Assembly: GCA_014281115.1 (NCBI GenBank)
Contig: JACONQ010000011.1
Span: forward strand, 2,232,001 to 2,296,000
DNA: 64,000 bases
Direction: 5' to 3'
DNA from: Laburnicola sp. R22_1
Lineage: Eukaryota; Ascomycota; Dothideomycetes; Pleosporales; Didymosphaeriaceae
The notes below the pieces were generated by a model that saw nothing but the letters and a program-made list of their open reading frames with translations, did no database searches and was not told the origin of the DNA. This document shows, piece after piece, positions 20,918 to 32,548 of the stretch (position 1 is its first letter; each line of letters begins with the position of its first letter). The position numbers and the translations under genes were made by a program.

Positions 20918-23900
20918 ATGGCGTAGGTTCCGTGCATTCCTTGCGTTGTGTGCTCTTGCAGCTAATCCCGCCAATGCAGGCGCACCATCCGCAGAAACGC
21001 CCTCGACAAGCTCGCAAAGCTCTCTGCGCAAACCGCGCCCGCCACCTCGCCGAGCCAGGACCTACAGAGGCTGTACAAGAGGTGTCCCAATGCATCGGCG
21101 GTGCACAGCGACGCGCCGGGGGAGGATGGTGTTTCGGTTGCGAACGTGGCCATGGTGCGTACGCTGCCGAGACTCGAAGGCTGGGGCGACCAGTTCTGAT
21201 ATCGGATAGAAACCACCGGAGCTGGAAGCCGTCCTTGCGCTATGCAAAGCTGCTCCGTTCGTACAGTCCACAAGCGTTGCGAACAAACTGCTCCACCGAC
21301 TCGAACCCTATTTGCCCGAGTCCTTCGCTCAAAGACTGTCCCCTTCCCCCCAGCTACGTGACATTGACCCGTCGCCCTACGAAGTCCTTACCCAGAGCCT
21401 TGCGTCGGCCATCCTCTCCCTTGGCGTCCGTCACGACCGTCTGCGACCACATGTCCTCGATATTGTGACCAGATATGTGCAGGGCTGGTCGTCGGCTGCT
21501 GCTCAGCTGTCTTCCGAGCAGTTTGACCAGGACGATCAGGTCGACTTCGCAGCTGATGGAGAGCTGGCCCGTGTCATGACGCAGAGCATGTCGCTCTTGG
21601 GCTTTTTGAACGCAGCTGCAGAACATGCCAAGTTTTGGGGCGCACATGACCGAGTGCTCTTTGTAGAGAGCATCCAAGCAGCGCTGTCCGAGAAATACTT
21701 GATCGCTTTTGAGACGGCCCTGTCAATTGTGCGAAATGCACGCTCCCACCAGCAGGGGTTACGGCATTGGAAGCAGTACTCGAAACATTATGCAGCCATT
21801 GGACGACCTTTGGGCGCCATGATACTTCATGACTCCTTTCTCAAACTCATAGTCGCCTCCGCTTCTCTTCTAGTAGAGCCACCCGATCACGACCCAAAGA
21901 CCGACATTCTGGATTCCCTCCGATCTTCGTTTGACCGTAGTCATGTGGTACGAGATGCGTCCGAAGAGACCCTCGCAGAAGGTCTGACGCGCATTGCTGT
22001 TGAAGAGATGGATCGCTTGGACAACGACCTTGACTACCTACAACGGGTCGGATCCGCCTGGCAGCAGCGTCAAGCTTCTTCGGTGAAGGCCAAGGTCATC
22101 ACAACGTGCGTGTGCTGCGCTGTTTACGACGAAGATATAGCCGACTCGGATCTGCTCATGTCGTGGCTTGACAGCACACTAAATGACCCAGCCCAAGCGG
22201 CGGATCTGACATTGGCATCGACGGTCCTAAAGTCTATGGCTATCATGGCCAAACTGTCCCCAGCCATGGCCTCAACCCTCGGACGTTCCCTTCCCCGCGT
22301 TATCGTGCAAGGTGGCTTCGATCAAAGAACTGCATCGATAGCATCAGAGTGTCTCGCTTCGGTTCTAAGCCTCCTCCCACAAGATGCTGTCATCACCACC
22401 CTGTACAGTTTGGGAAACGTAGTTAGTGCTGCCTCCGTTGGTGACAGAAACTCTGCCGCTACAACCATGACCAATGGGAAGACCTCGCGAGCCACTGGTC
22501 TGTATAATCATCAGAACGAGGGAAGTTCAATTTCGTTGACGCCAAGTGATGTCGAGCAGCCGAATCACGTACACACGACGGTGATAGAGACAATTGTGTC
22601 CGTGGCCAGGAAAAGCGAAGACGAAAAGATCACGGCCCTCGCGCTTTCAATGCTGGTCCAAAAAGTAGGATGGATTAGCAAAGTAGTAGATGCCAAAATC
22701 GTCACAGACTCTGCGCTTCTTGGTATACATAGCGGTCCGGGGGAATTTCGGGCGCTGCTAAAGCTTTACTCTAAACTCTGTCACGATGCTCTTGTGAAGG
22801 ATGATCACTTTACTCTTGAAGCTGTAAGTTGCTCTGTATCAACTTTACATACAATCATGTTGATGCTAGGTTAGGTCAAAAACGCGCGCCTTCAACTCTC
22901 TCATGAGATTGACGCCGAATCTGACTCATTCGAGATATATCTCACTCACTTGCTCGATACAATCGTGAGCAAAGGAGACGCGCCGGAGATCCATCATCGT
23001 CAGCTTCGTGACACAGAATTAGCCGCACAAGAGATCGCTCAATTGCTTCCCCCCTTGGCTCTTCTCCTGTCACGGAACGCTGAGCTGACAGATGTTTCCC
23101 AACTGGATGATTCCGTTCTCAGCTTGCAGCGAGATGCCTGGTTCAATATTGTCATCCATGGCTTCGATCTTACGTCCAGCCTCGCCAAGGAGCATTTGGA
23201 TGAGCTGAGGACTCTAGCACGCTTCAGTCAGCCTCTGATTACTGAGGAGCGAGCTTCTCTGGCGGAAAGTGATATTGAGCTGAATACAGTTTTGCGGCGA
23301 GGCAAGTCACCTGATCATGTTATTGAGCAGAAGAGACGTCTTGGAAGGCTATTGCCGTCTTGCGAGGGTGATGTCAAATTTCTCAGCTATTCGGAGGCGG
23401 TCTTTCTGAACACCGCCTACCTCGTTGAAGATCTGCGTGCTAGTGCGGGTGACTGCACAAGAGCACTATCATACTTTCTTGACCCGAAGCTGCGTAGTGG
23501 TGCTGTGGGCAACTGCATGCTCGCGATTGCGACGGCTGCTACACGAACCTATGTGACGAAGACACTGTCCGGGAAGCAACACTCATTCTCAACGCCGTAC
23601 CTTGCAAAACAGCTTGCGACGATCTTTTCGGGTTGCTGCCACCGCATTGCCCGAGTTCAACAAGCAGCGACCGCGTGCGCGGACATCATCATTCGTGATG
23701 TGCCTTCCACGCTATGCCAGAAGAGCGCTCTATTCGCTCTATTGGAGCTCCTCTCAATTATGTGGGCTAGTTGTTTGGAGGGTGAGACCGATGAGTACGG
23801 ATGGACGTCTACCTTTGCCTCAACAAAGTCGAACATTGTCGTGGAGCTTTCTGATGACTATGTTTTCCGGAGAGAGACCTTGAACAGCATCCACAAGCGG

Positions 23901-26900
23901 GCTACGGCATGGGTAAAGGGTGTCTTGGATATTTCCCCCCTCGACATCAAAGGATTATTACAGACTTATCTCTCTGAGTATGATGATGAAGGGGCTTATG
24001 GTCACATATCACTAGGGCGGTCCTTTGCACTCGAAGTGGGCTCCATGGTACCAACCACCGACCAGCGCTTGGGTGCTATCGAACGACAGGGGATCATTAT
24101 CAATACCGCATCGGACTTCATCGCTCAATATACTACGCGACAGGAGTATAGATTTGTGGACGGTCAGACTGAACAGGATGATGAGTGGCTAAGGTCAAAC
24201 GAGGCTTCTGGCCATGGACATTTCGCCTTTCGCCGGAGGATCGAAGATGCCACGAAGCTGCTCATCGACCTCGAGAGTCGAACCTTGAACAACAGCCACG
24301 TCACTATCGCTGAGCTTCGTGACATTCTCCGACGAGCATCGGCGCTTCTGTGCCGAGTGAAGACCGACCAATCCCCAATCGTACATCATCTAGTCGGCAT
24401 CCCTTTCGCGGTCTTTACAAAACAGTCAATAAAGCTGGGAATCTCACTATGGATGAGCGTCATCAAGGAGAATCCCCGAATGGAATCGCGCATCCTGATG
24501 TCAATTGCGGAATGCTGGGAGAGCACTGTTCATAAGCGAAGGGGCATCTTTAGCCCTGCCCTGATGTTTGTATGCCCCCACCAGAAAACAACAAGATGTT
24601 GCTAACATTCACAAGACACCCCGATCCATTCTACGGGAAACAAGAGTTTGCTCCAACGGACAAGGAGTATCTCGCCAAGAAGCAACAGCACATTTACAAC
24701 GTCATTGCTCCCCATTACCGGCTTCTTCAATTCTTATCTAGCCATTTTAATGCCTCTCGCTTGGGCAATCCAGACATCGAATTGGTCTACATCCGAATGA
24801 TGCACATTACTCTCGATGCACTGAGCTTGGGATGTGCACAGCCACTTGCGAGGGAAGCATACTTTCATATAATCCTCCTTGGTCTGCGCGTCATGCGCCA
24901 CTGTACAACTCTATCCTACGCTATTAAATGGCGTCTGAAGGATCGTATCCTCACTGCAGGCCTGGCTTGGTTCGCCAAAGCACCAGAGTAAGATGCCTCA
25001 ATACAAGTTGAAGTACTTGACTAATAGAGTAGATGGTCGTTCGGTGGAAACCGTCTCCAGATAAAGGCTGAGACACACGTCTTAGCTGACACCCAGGCCT
25101 ACCTCGAAGTCGTTGGCAAAACCGGTATTGCCCCAGAAGATTCTTTGAGATCGCTCAAAGCCAAACAGGATCTATTATCGCTCCTCATATCAAACGAACA
25201 GACTCGCTTGATGGTGTGGTTGTTCCCCTTGGACTATGCCAAGAAACACTATTTCACTTCTGGGCAGCATAGCAAGACACTGGCAGACGTAAGCTTCCAT
25301 TCTTCACAGAACATGCACAGTTTCTCATCATAGACTAGGCTGCCGTCACTGCGCACCTCAAAACGGCATGGGAGGAAAACCCAGCGATTGCTATACACCT
25401 TCCCAAACGCTTCCAATCCCAACGTCTGGGTAACGAAGTACGGTTCCAAGTTCTCAATTTCCCACAAAAGGTTCTCGATGAGCCTGATGCTCTTGAAATT
25501 TTGCTGGGCAGCCAATTGCCGAACGATGTGACGTTTCAGCTCAAGGTACGTCAAATCATGTCTTGTGTGATCAGACAGCTCATTCGTCGTAGTACCTCAT
25601 GTATTGGGCTTCCTTGAACCCTATCACGGCGGTTACATACTTCCTACCCGCGTACGGTAACCACCCGTTCATAATCCAGTATGCAATGCGGGCGCTCGAG
25701 AGTCACTCTGTAGATGTTACTTTCTTCTATGTCTCGCAAATCGTGCAGACGCTCCGTTACGATATGCTAGGCTATGTCGAAAGATACATTATCGAGACAG
25801 CAAAATTCTCGCAACTCTTTGCCCATCAGATCATATGGAATATCAAGGCGAATGCATACAAGGACGAGGCGTCACAAGTGGTATGGTAACTCTGCGCAAT
25901 GTCATGGCGTTCGACTGACACAGCCTCCAGCCTGATCCGGTCAAGCCTACGCTAGACAAAGTCATGAATAGTCTCGAATCTAGCTTTAGCAAGAGTGACC
26001 GGGATTTCTATCAGCGCGAGTTCGATTTCTTCAATGAAGTCACTGGCATCTCCGGTACACTGCGGTCGATCCTGGACCGCCCCAAGGAGGAGAAGAAACA
26101 GATGATCGAGGAAGAGCTTCGCAAGATACAGGTCGACGTGGGCGTTTACTTGCCGAGTAACCCCGATGGTGTCGTAGTTGGCATTGACCGCAAGTCTGGC
26201 AAGCCTTTGCAGTCTCATGCAAAGACGCCGTTCATGGCCACGTTCCGCATCCGCAAATCCAAGACAGATGTCATGGAGGATGGAAACACGGAAGATGGAC
26301 TCGCCAGCAGCGCGTCCTCGGCCAAACAAACGTCGTACGAGGTCTGGCAATCCGCCATTTTCAAGGTCGGCGACGACTGTAGACAAGACGTATTGGCGCT
26401 ACAAATGATCGCCGCCTTCCGCGGCATCTTCAACAATGTCGGCTTAGACGTCTGGGTGTTCCCGTACCGTGTGACGGCCACTGCCCCAGGCTGTGGCGTC
26501 ATCGACGTGCTCCCCAACTCGATATCGCGCGATATGCTCGGCCGCGAAGCCGTCAATCGTCTCGATGACTACTTCATCAGCAAGTATGGCAACGAAGACT
26601 CGATTCGCTACCAAGAAGCGCGCAGCAACTTTGTCAAAAGCATGGCGGCCTACAGCCTCATATCGTTCCTCCTACAATTCAAAGATCGGCACAACGGCAA
26701 CATCATGATCGACGACGCAGGGCACATCATCCACATCGACTTTGGTTTCTGCTTCGACATTGCGCCCGGGGGGGTAAAATTCGAGCGGGCGCCGTTTAAG
26801 CTCACTGGGGAGATGATTGCGGTGATGGGTGGGAGCCAGACGTCGCAGCCGTTCCGCTGGTTCGAGGAGCTCACGATCAAGGCTTTCCTGGCAAGCAGGC

Positions 26901-27124
26901 AGCACTGCGATCACTTATGCCACGTGGTTGAGGTGATGCTGGATAGCGGGTTGCCGTGCTTCAAGCCGGAGACGATCCAGCACTTCCGGGAGAGGTTTGT
27001 GCTGGAGAAGAGCGAGCGGGAGGCGGCGGATTATATGCGCGAGTTGATTCGGAAGAGTGCGAGTAGTTATAGCACGGGTGGTTACGATCGGTTCCAGCTG
27101 ATGACGAACGGGATTCCGTTTTAA
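20918..27124 (+). CDS. stt4: Phosphatidylinositol 4-kinase type III alpha, Stt4
   Basis: Nine exons: 20918-20922, 20980-21154, 21210-22823, 22875-24565, 24616-24987, 25033-25288, 25339-25545, 25593-25880, 25931-27124, giving 1933 aa, close to the ~1900 of the family. The first exon is only five coding bases; splicing gives MARTIRRNALDKLAKLS, matching fungal Stt4 N-termini. The middle is a helical-repeat region. The C-terminal PI kinase domain has VGDDCRQDVLALQMI, the catalytic loop FKDRHNGNIMID and the metal-binding HIDFGFCFDIAPGG, and it ends in GIPF. Stt4 makes PI4P at the plasma membrane with Efr3/Ypp1 and feeds PI(4,5)P2 signalling. Exon 4/5 uses a GTTTGT donor and is the least certain join. 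Confidence 0.93.
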
Positions 27125-28146
27125 GGGGTAGGGGCGCGGAGCGAGAGAGGCGACGGGTAAGATGGACTGGTACAGAATGCTCATGTGTCGTTGTTCTATT
27201 CGAGGTTCGGATTTGTATTGTGATGATGAGACACTGCGACGTCTTGAATGACACGGGTCATTTATTAGCATTCCAGACGTCGGGGGTCTCTCCACGAGAC
27301 TCCACGTTGATGGATTGCACGACAATTACCTAAAGGGGTAACCGCCCGTGGCTTATCCGAGCGCGCAAGGCTTACTCACGCCATGGATTTTGCACGGAAT
27401 TGATTCTTGACAGCTGCCTCTTCGGTGCTTACGTGCCCGTAAAGCTCACTGTCGTTCCAAATCAGCATCCTACCTATTGAATGCCACTTCTGCGAGCACG
27501 CTCAGCTCGCCAAGCCGTCCCCTTTTCCCACCTGCAGGCTGCAGGCCACCTTTTCCTTTTGCGCCCACCGCCTCCACCGTCGTATGCCAAGCGAGCGTCG
27601 CGTCGCCTTGTCCGCCGCTGTGCCCTTTTGCGCCCACAGCACCCGCGCCGAACGATGATGACGACGACGGCTCCGAAGGGGCTGATGTGAGCAGAGATGG
27701 GCTGCAGCGTCGTGCGCGAGGTGCTCGTCCAGTCTTCCGGAGCGGCGTCCTCATCCTCGATGCAACGGCCGACTGCGTGGCTGGGCGTGTGGCTTGGCGG
27801 CGGAAGCCCCTGTAATGGCGCGCATAGGCAGCCTCGGCCAGGGTGGGCATCATCCGAGTGAGTATGTATATGAATCTATATGGACATTGCCGTACGATCC
27901 GTGGTTCCATCCACCACTTCACTTCACGACATCTTCTGGACGGCGGTGCCTTGGTCGCGCGCTGCTCTCCTGCCCCGTTGCCGCCGTATTCGCTGCCTGT
28001 TTCGTTTCCAAGCTGGCTGAGGCGCAGTTCCTCAGCTGTCCACTCTTTATCTTTGCTTGCGTTCAGCGCCCGTATCGTATTTCATATATATCTACCCTCG
28101 CCAGTTCAAGTCTGCTGCACCGTCCTATGACCCAGAGAGAGCTCCG
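27125..28146. other. Intergenic upstream of the acyltransferase gene
   Basis: About 1 kb, GC-rich and pyrimidine-rich in part (27480-27660). Open frames are low-complexity Pro/Ser and unrecognised. It probably contains promoter and 5' UTR of the acyltransferase gene. Confidence 0.5.
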
Positions 28147-29587
28147 ATGGCTATTGGAAAGGAGGGCAACGTGAAGTGGGTCGATGTAGGTTGCTGGCCT
28201 CCTCTGTTCGCACACACAAGACGCCGGCTAACCTCTCGCCAGGGCTTGCGAGGCTTCGCGTCCGCCCTCGTCGTCCTCACCCACATCTCCCGCGCATGGG
28301 CTGGTGACCTTTTCTGGGCCAGCTCCGCCGAACACACGCCCCCGAAGCTGCTCCAGCTCCCGTTCCTCCGCGTGCTCATCCAGGGCCGCCTCGGCGTGTC
28401 CATCTTCGCCCTCGTGACGGGCTACGTGTGCGCCCTCAAGCCGCTCAAGCTCTACCGACAGGACAAGCATGAAGCAGCCTTCATCTCCATCTCCAAGTCG
28501 GCCCTGCGCCGCTTCCCGCGCCTCTTCCTGCCTGCCGCCGTGGCCACGGTCGTCTCCTTCATAATCTGCGAGCTGGGCCTGTACTCGGTCGCAGTACATG
28601 CAGATTCGGGCTGGATCAACCAGATACCGCCGCGCAAGGCCAGCCTGTTTCCCGCCCTGGGCAACCTCATCTACGAGATTGGAGCCACGTGGATCAAGAG
28701 GAACAACGAGTACGACCGCAACCAATGGACCATGCTGCCGCTCCTGCAGGAGAGCATCAAGATCTACGCCTTTCTGCTCGCAGTGGCCTATGTCCGCCCA
28801 CGGTACCGGATGCTCGCGAGCTTCGCCATGTTTGCCTACTACTGGATGGCTTCGGACCGTGCGTCCAATCCCCCAAACATGCCAAGTCAGTACTGACGTT
28901 TGTTTCACAGCCGTCTTCGGCCTGCTAGGCTTTTGCGGCGTCCTCATCGCCGAGCTACAATTCGAGCCCGCGACCGCGCGTTTCATCGACCAACAGCGCA
29001 TTCTCGCGCCCGCTCTCTCCGCCATCTTCGTCTTCTTTGGTTTCTACGTCGCCTCGTACCCCGAAAGCCACGCAGACTGGATGCCCTGGTCCGAGAGCAT
29101 GACGCAATTCCTGCGGCCCATGCTACCCAAGGACCCCGACCTACCGCGTTTCTCCAGTGGCATCGGTCTCGTGCTTGCCTCGATCGGCATTGTGCTCAGC
29201 CCGCGTCTGCAGGAACTTCTGTCCAGCAGGATCCTGCTCTTCTTTGGGAAAATGGGGTTTGCCGTCTACTTGCTGCATGGAACGCTCATGAAGACGATAT
29301 TGTCGTGGATGCTGTACGGCATCAGCGTCCCGGCGGACCACCAGAACGAGAAGGGAGAGACGGAAATGACGCGCATGCAGTATCCAGGCCACCCAACCTT
29401 ACTCGTGTGCTTGGTATTCTTCTTCCCTATTCTGTACTCATCGGCCTACGCATGGACGCAGTATGTGGATCCGTGGTGCGAGCGCATGACGAACAAGTTG
29501 GTGGGAATGGTCAAGTTCGAGGAGGCCAAAGGCAACGGGTATATACCCATGGGAACTGTACAGGTGCAGGGAAACCACGCAGCGTAA
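28147..29587 (+). CDS. Membrane acyltransferase, acyltransferase-3 (OafA-like) family
   Basis: Exons 28147-28185, 28243-28858 and 28911-29587 give 443 aa. Splices join NVKWVD|GLRGFASALVVLTHI and WMASD|PVFGLLG. The N-terminal GLRGFASALVVLTH holds the characteristic histidine after an RG(x) motif of the family, and about ten hydrophobic segments follow. The late segment GFAVYLLHGTLMKTILSWML is the typical penultimate helix. Members move acyl groups onto sugars, lipids or secondary metabolites at membranes. The acceptor cannot be deduced. A longer N-terminus encoded by a missed upstream exon is possible. Confidence 0.85.
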
Positions 29588-29800
29588 AAACGTAGTATCG
29601 CATTTCTTGTATATGAATTTTTTATATTTTTTGAAGGGAGACATAGCGTGTTATTAAAAGATATCCTGTAGGAAACAATAGAGGGGAGGGGGTAGTTGCA
29701 GTCTTTAGGGGCATTTCCACCGCTTTCCTCCCTTGCTTCCGAGCGTAACCCCCCTTTCGGACATGGTCTCGCCTGGCCGTTGCAAACAGAATGTAATCTC

Positions 29801-30714
29801 TCACGCCGGCGCCATCACCATGTTCTTCTCCGCCCCGGCATCTTGCTCGTGCACCACGCCGTCCAGCCCTCCTTGCTCAACCATGCATTCCCTCTCCGCC
29901 TGTATCAACGCGCAACAAGGACAACAGCAAGCCGTAAGAGTGTCCTTCCCACGGAACGCCTTGATGCCACGCCATTTGCGTATATATCTCCGAGCTCCTC
30001 GGCGGGGAACCATGGCATGCACGCAACAAACGCATTCCCAGCACTACCTATATGTTATGCCCCGCACGAACGAACGAACCAACGCATTAATTAGCAAAGT
30101 GAGCATGACGTAAAAAAGCCCATGGGCGGCTACCAAAAAAAAAACGTACCGCAAGATTGATTACACGGCCGCCGATATTATTTATCCTTGTAGCTCTGCG
30201 TTTCTTTTTCAGCCGGCGCTGCTGTGTTTGTTTGGCCGTAGCTGAGGCAAGGCCAGGGAAGAGGAATGTCGTGGAACCTATATGTATGTGTGTGTGTGTG
30301 GCTGTTCATCAGCCTGCGTCTTTGTTTTGTCTTTGTCTTTGTCTTCGTCTTCTTCCTCGTCCTCAAGAACAAAAAACACGCAAACACGTACGTACACAAC
30401 TTGGGCGCCTCCACGCAATCAAACAGCCCATGCTTCCACTTCCCCGTCGGAACGAATGGAGTGAGCCACGGGGACGACGACGCTCGCTTTGGCATCGCGT
30501 CCGCGCTGAGGCGCGCGTCTGTCTTCGAGGATGGATATGCGGATGCGGTTGGAGGATTGGCTGGCGGAGCTGCTAGGCGGGTAGGTGGTGGTGGTTGTGG
30601 TTGTATTGATGGAAGAAAGACATGATGGGGGTACATGGGAGTGGGTGGTGGTGGTGGTGGGCATGTGGGCATGCATGTGGGCATGGGATGGGATGGGGTG
30701 GGAGGAGTGAACAA
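29801..30714 (-). CDS. PLAC8 (DUF614) cysteine-rich membrane-associated protein
   Basis: No single frame shows this gene; it was rebuilt from three exons: 30396-30714, 30150-30277, 29801-30043 (229 aa). The N-terminus is Pro/His-rich. Exon 1 ends in KWKHGLFDCVEAPKLC, the start of the PLAC8 domain. Exon 2 reads STTFLFPGLASATAKQTQQR. Exon 3 begins CWECVCCVHAM, then RRYIRKWRGIKAF, then the terminal DTLTACCCPCCALIQAERE, the best-known PLAC8 signature. The two introns (118 and 106 nt) lie in low-complexity DNA. PLAC8 proteins affect cell size, metal handling or Ca2+ entry in plants and fungi; the role here is unknown. An alternative donor for intron 1 would put exon 2 in a frame with PWPCLSYGQTN, which also looks PLAC8-like but hits a stop. 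The gene converges on the acyltransferase. Confidence 0.68.
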
Positions 30715-32548
30715 GTAGTAGGAGGAGGTAGCACGGTTGGTACAAGGTTGTGGACGGGTCTGGGAAGGGGGGGGGGCGGGTTGGATAGAGGGTACGTGTT
30801 TGGAAAGCGCAGCTACAGTGCGTCGCGGAATTCGCCGTCATGCAAAGGGCAAAGGGCAACGGCAACGGCAACGGCAACAGCAACTTGAAGCCATGTTTGC
30901 TTTCCACATTTAGCTATCTGGCTGGCTGGCTGGCCGGCATCGCCGTGCTTTCTCAAAAAAACGAGGCTTTCTGGAACCCTATTGAGATGCCCAAGTGTCA
31001 CTCCCACCGTGTCCGTCCACTAACTAATCCAGCCAGCGTAGCTGATTGATTCTCTAAGCCGCCCTCACACTTCCCCCTCACACCCCGCCGCAACAAAAGG
31101 CCCGATCGCAAGTGCTATCTATAGTTGCCAAAAAAAAAGCACTTCAGTGAACCAACCCCCCCTTCTCCTCTAACCACACAAATTTTTAACCCCCCAACTA
31201 GCTAGCTAGCACTCACTCATAAACATCTTCGTCCATGTTATTATTAATATGCTACCTACCTACCTAACCCAAGGTCCCCAAAACCAGCAGCAAGCACTCC
31301 ATACAATACAGCAAAACAACAAACAACCCAGGACCAAGACCAACTAAAACACAGCAACGTACTCTCTCCCATCTTTTCTCTCCACCCTCACGCTTTCTTT
31401 CTTTCTTTTTGAGCATCGTATCGTATGCATGCATGGGAAGATGCGTCGTCCGTTGTAACGCAGGAGGGATAGCATAGATGCTATTCTATTCCCGTGCCAA
31501 GGCCCCCCCCTCCAATCACCGGTTTTGCAACCAAGTTCGCTGAGTGTGCGTGCCTACGGTAGGGAACCGACTCATTTGATCCCGTAGAGTCGCGTTATGC
31601 CCGAGTCAACGCGACATGATAGCGTCTGACCCTGTACTGTATGTAGGTTGTGGCCACGGTACGGGTGGGGTCATCAAACATGTTCGATATCCTCCCAGCA
31701 GGCAAGCGCATACCATACATGCATGCGACAGTAACATCTCGGAGAATCAGTGCATCCGAGGCAAAGTGTACCAAAGAAAGATTCAGTGCAACGAGATTCC
31801 CAGACCGCTTCACGCCTCCTGTGCTACCGTCTCGCTTCCAAGATGAACAAGGAGAAACACACTTCTTCCAGCACCCAACAAAAATCACAAGACCATCAAA
31901 GAAGAGTAGCAATTGTAATTTCTCACCGGACCCCAATCCTCGTTCTAACTGAAAAAAAGCCCCGTCCTCATCATCCCACCTTACATCTCAAAAGCCATAA
32001 TCGATTTCTACCCCAAAGAACAGAACTAAGCGCGCCAAATCCGCCATCCACCCCTCCACTCCACAATTGTAAAGCCATAAAACAAGAAGCAGCAGAAGCA
32101 GCAAAATCAAGAATCAAACTGGGGGAATCTCAACGAGCGCTTCCATGCTGAAAAAGAGAACTGAAAAAGGGAGGCTCAAAGCAAGGAAGAGCCTGTCCCC
32201 ACAAAGCGAAGCAACGGATTTAAAACAGTGTGTAGAAGTTGGGTATGCAAGAAATAGCCTGAGAAGAAAAACCACCCAAAACGCCAGGAATGACCACGTT
32301 ACATGGCAAGGTGATGGGTCCGCCACTGCTGGTATTACCCTGTACATGGAAATTGTGTTTAACCGCCCACGGATCCAGTCCCGGGTCGTGTAATTAGAAT
32401 CAAACATTAAAGAGATATGGGTGCTTAGTGAAGTTGTGTATCGTCATTCGAGTGTATGTTCGTGAATCTGAAAGTATACCCCGTGTTTATCAGTGTCGTT
32501 GTCGTGGTGGAGAAAATTTGGTATTCGTGAAAAAGCTCAGGCGTGGCC
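30715..32548. other. Low-complexity intergenic region between the PLAC8 and RhoGAP genes
   Basis: About 1.8 kb with G-rich and GGT-rich repeats (30600-30770), (GGCAAC)n at 30855-30882, GGCTGGCTGGCTGG at 30920-30933, and A/C-rich runs toward 32100. Both neighbours are on the minus strand, so it should hold the PLAC8 promoter and the RhoGAP 3' UTR. No gene is recognised. Confidence 0.55.

Noticed and set aside
27470..27922. 150-codon minus-strand and 112-codon plus-strand frames
   Set aside because: Mutually antisense, Ala/Pro/Gly-rich, no domain; likely promoter or leader DNA.
30278..30300. (GT)n/(CA)n run as Z-DNA or regulatory element
   Set aside because: Too short (about 9 dinucleotides) and lies within the modelled PLAC8 intron; ordinary microsatellite.
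30419..30907. 162-codon Thr/Pro/Leu-rich minus-strand frame
   Set aside because: Alternative frame of the PLAC8 first exon and its repeat-rich upstream DNA; no domain.
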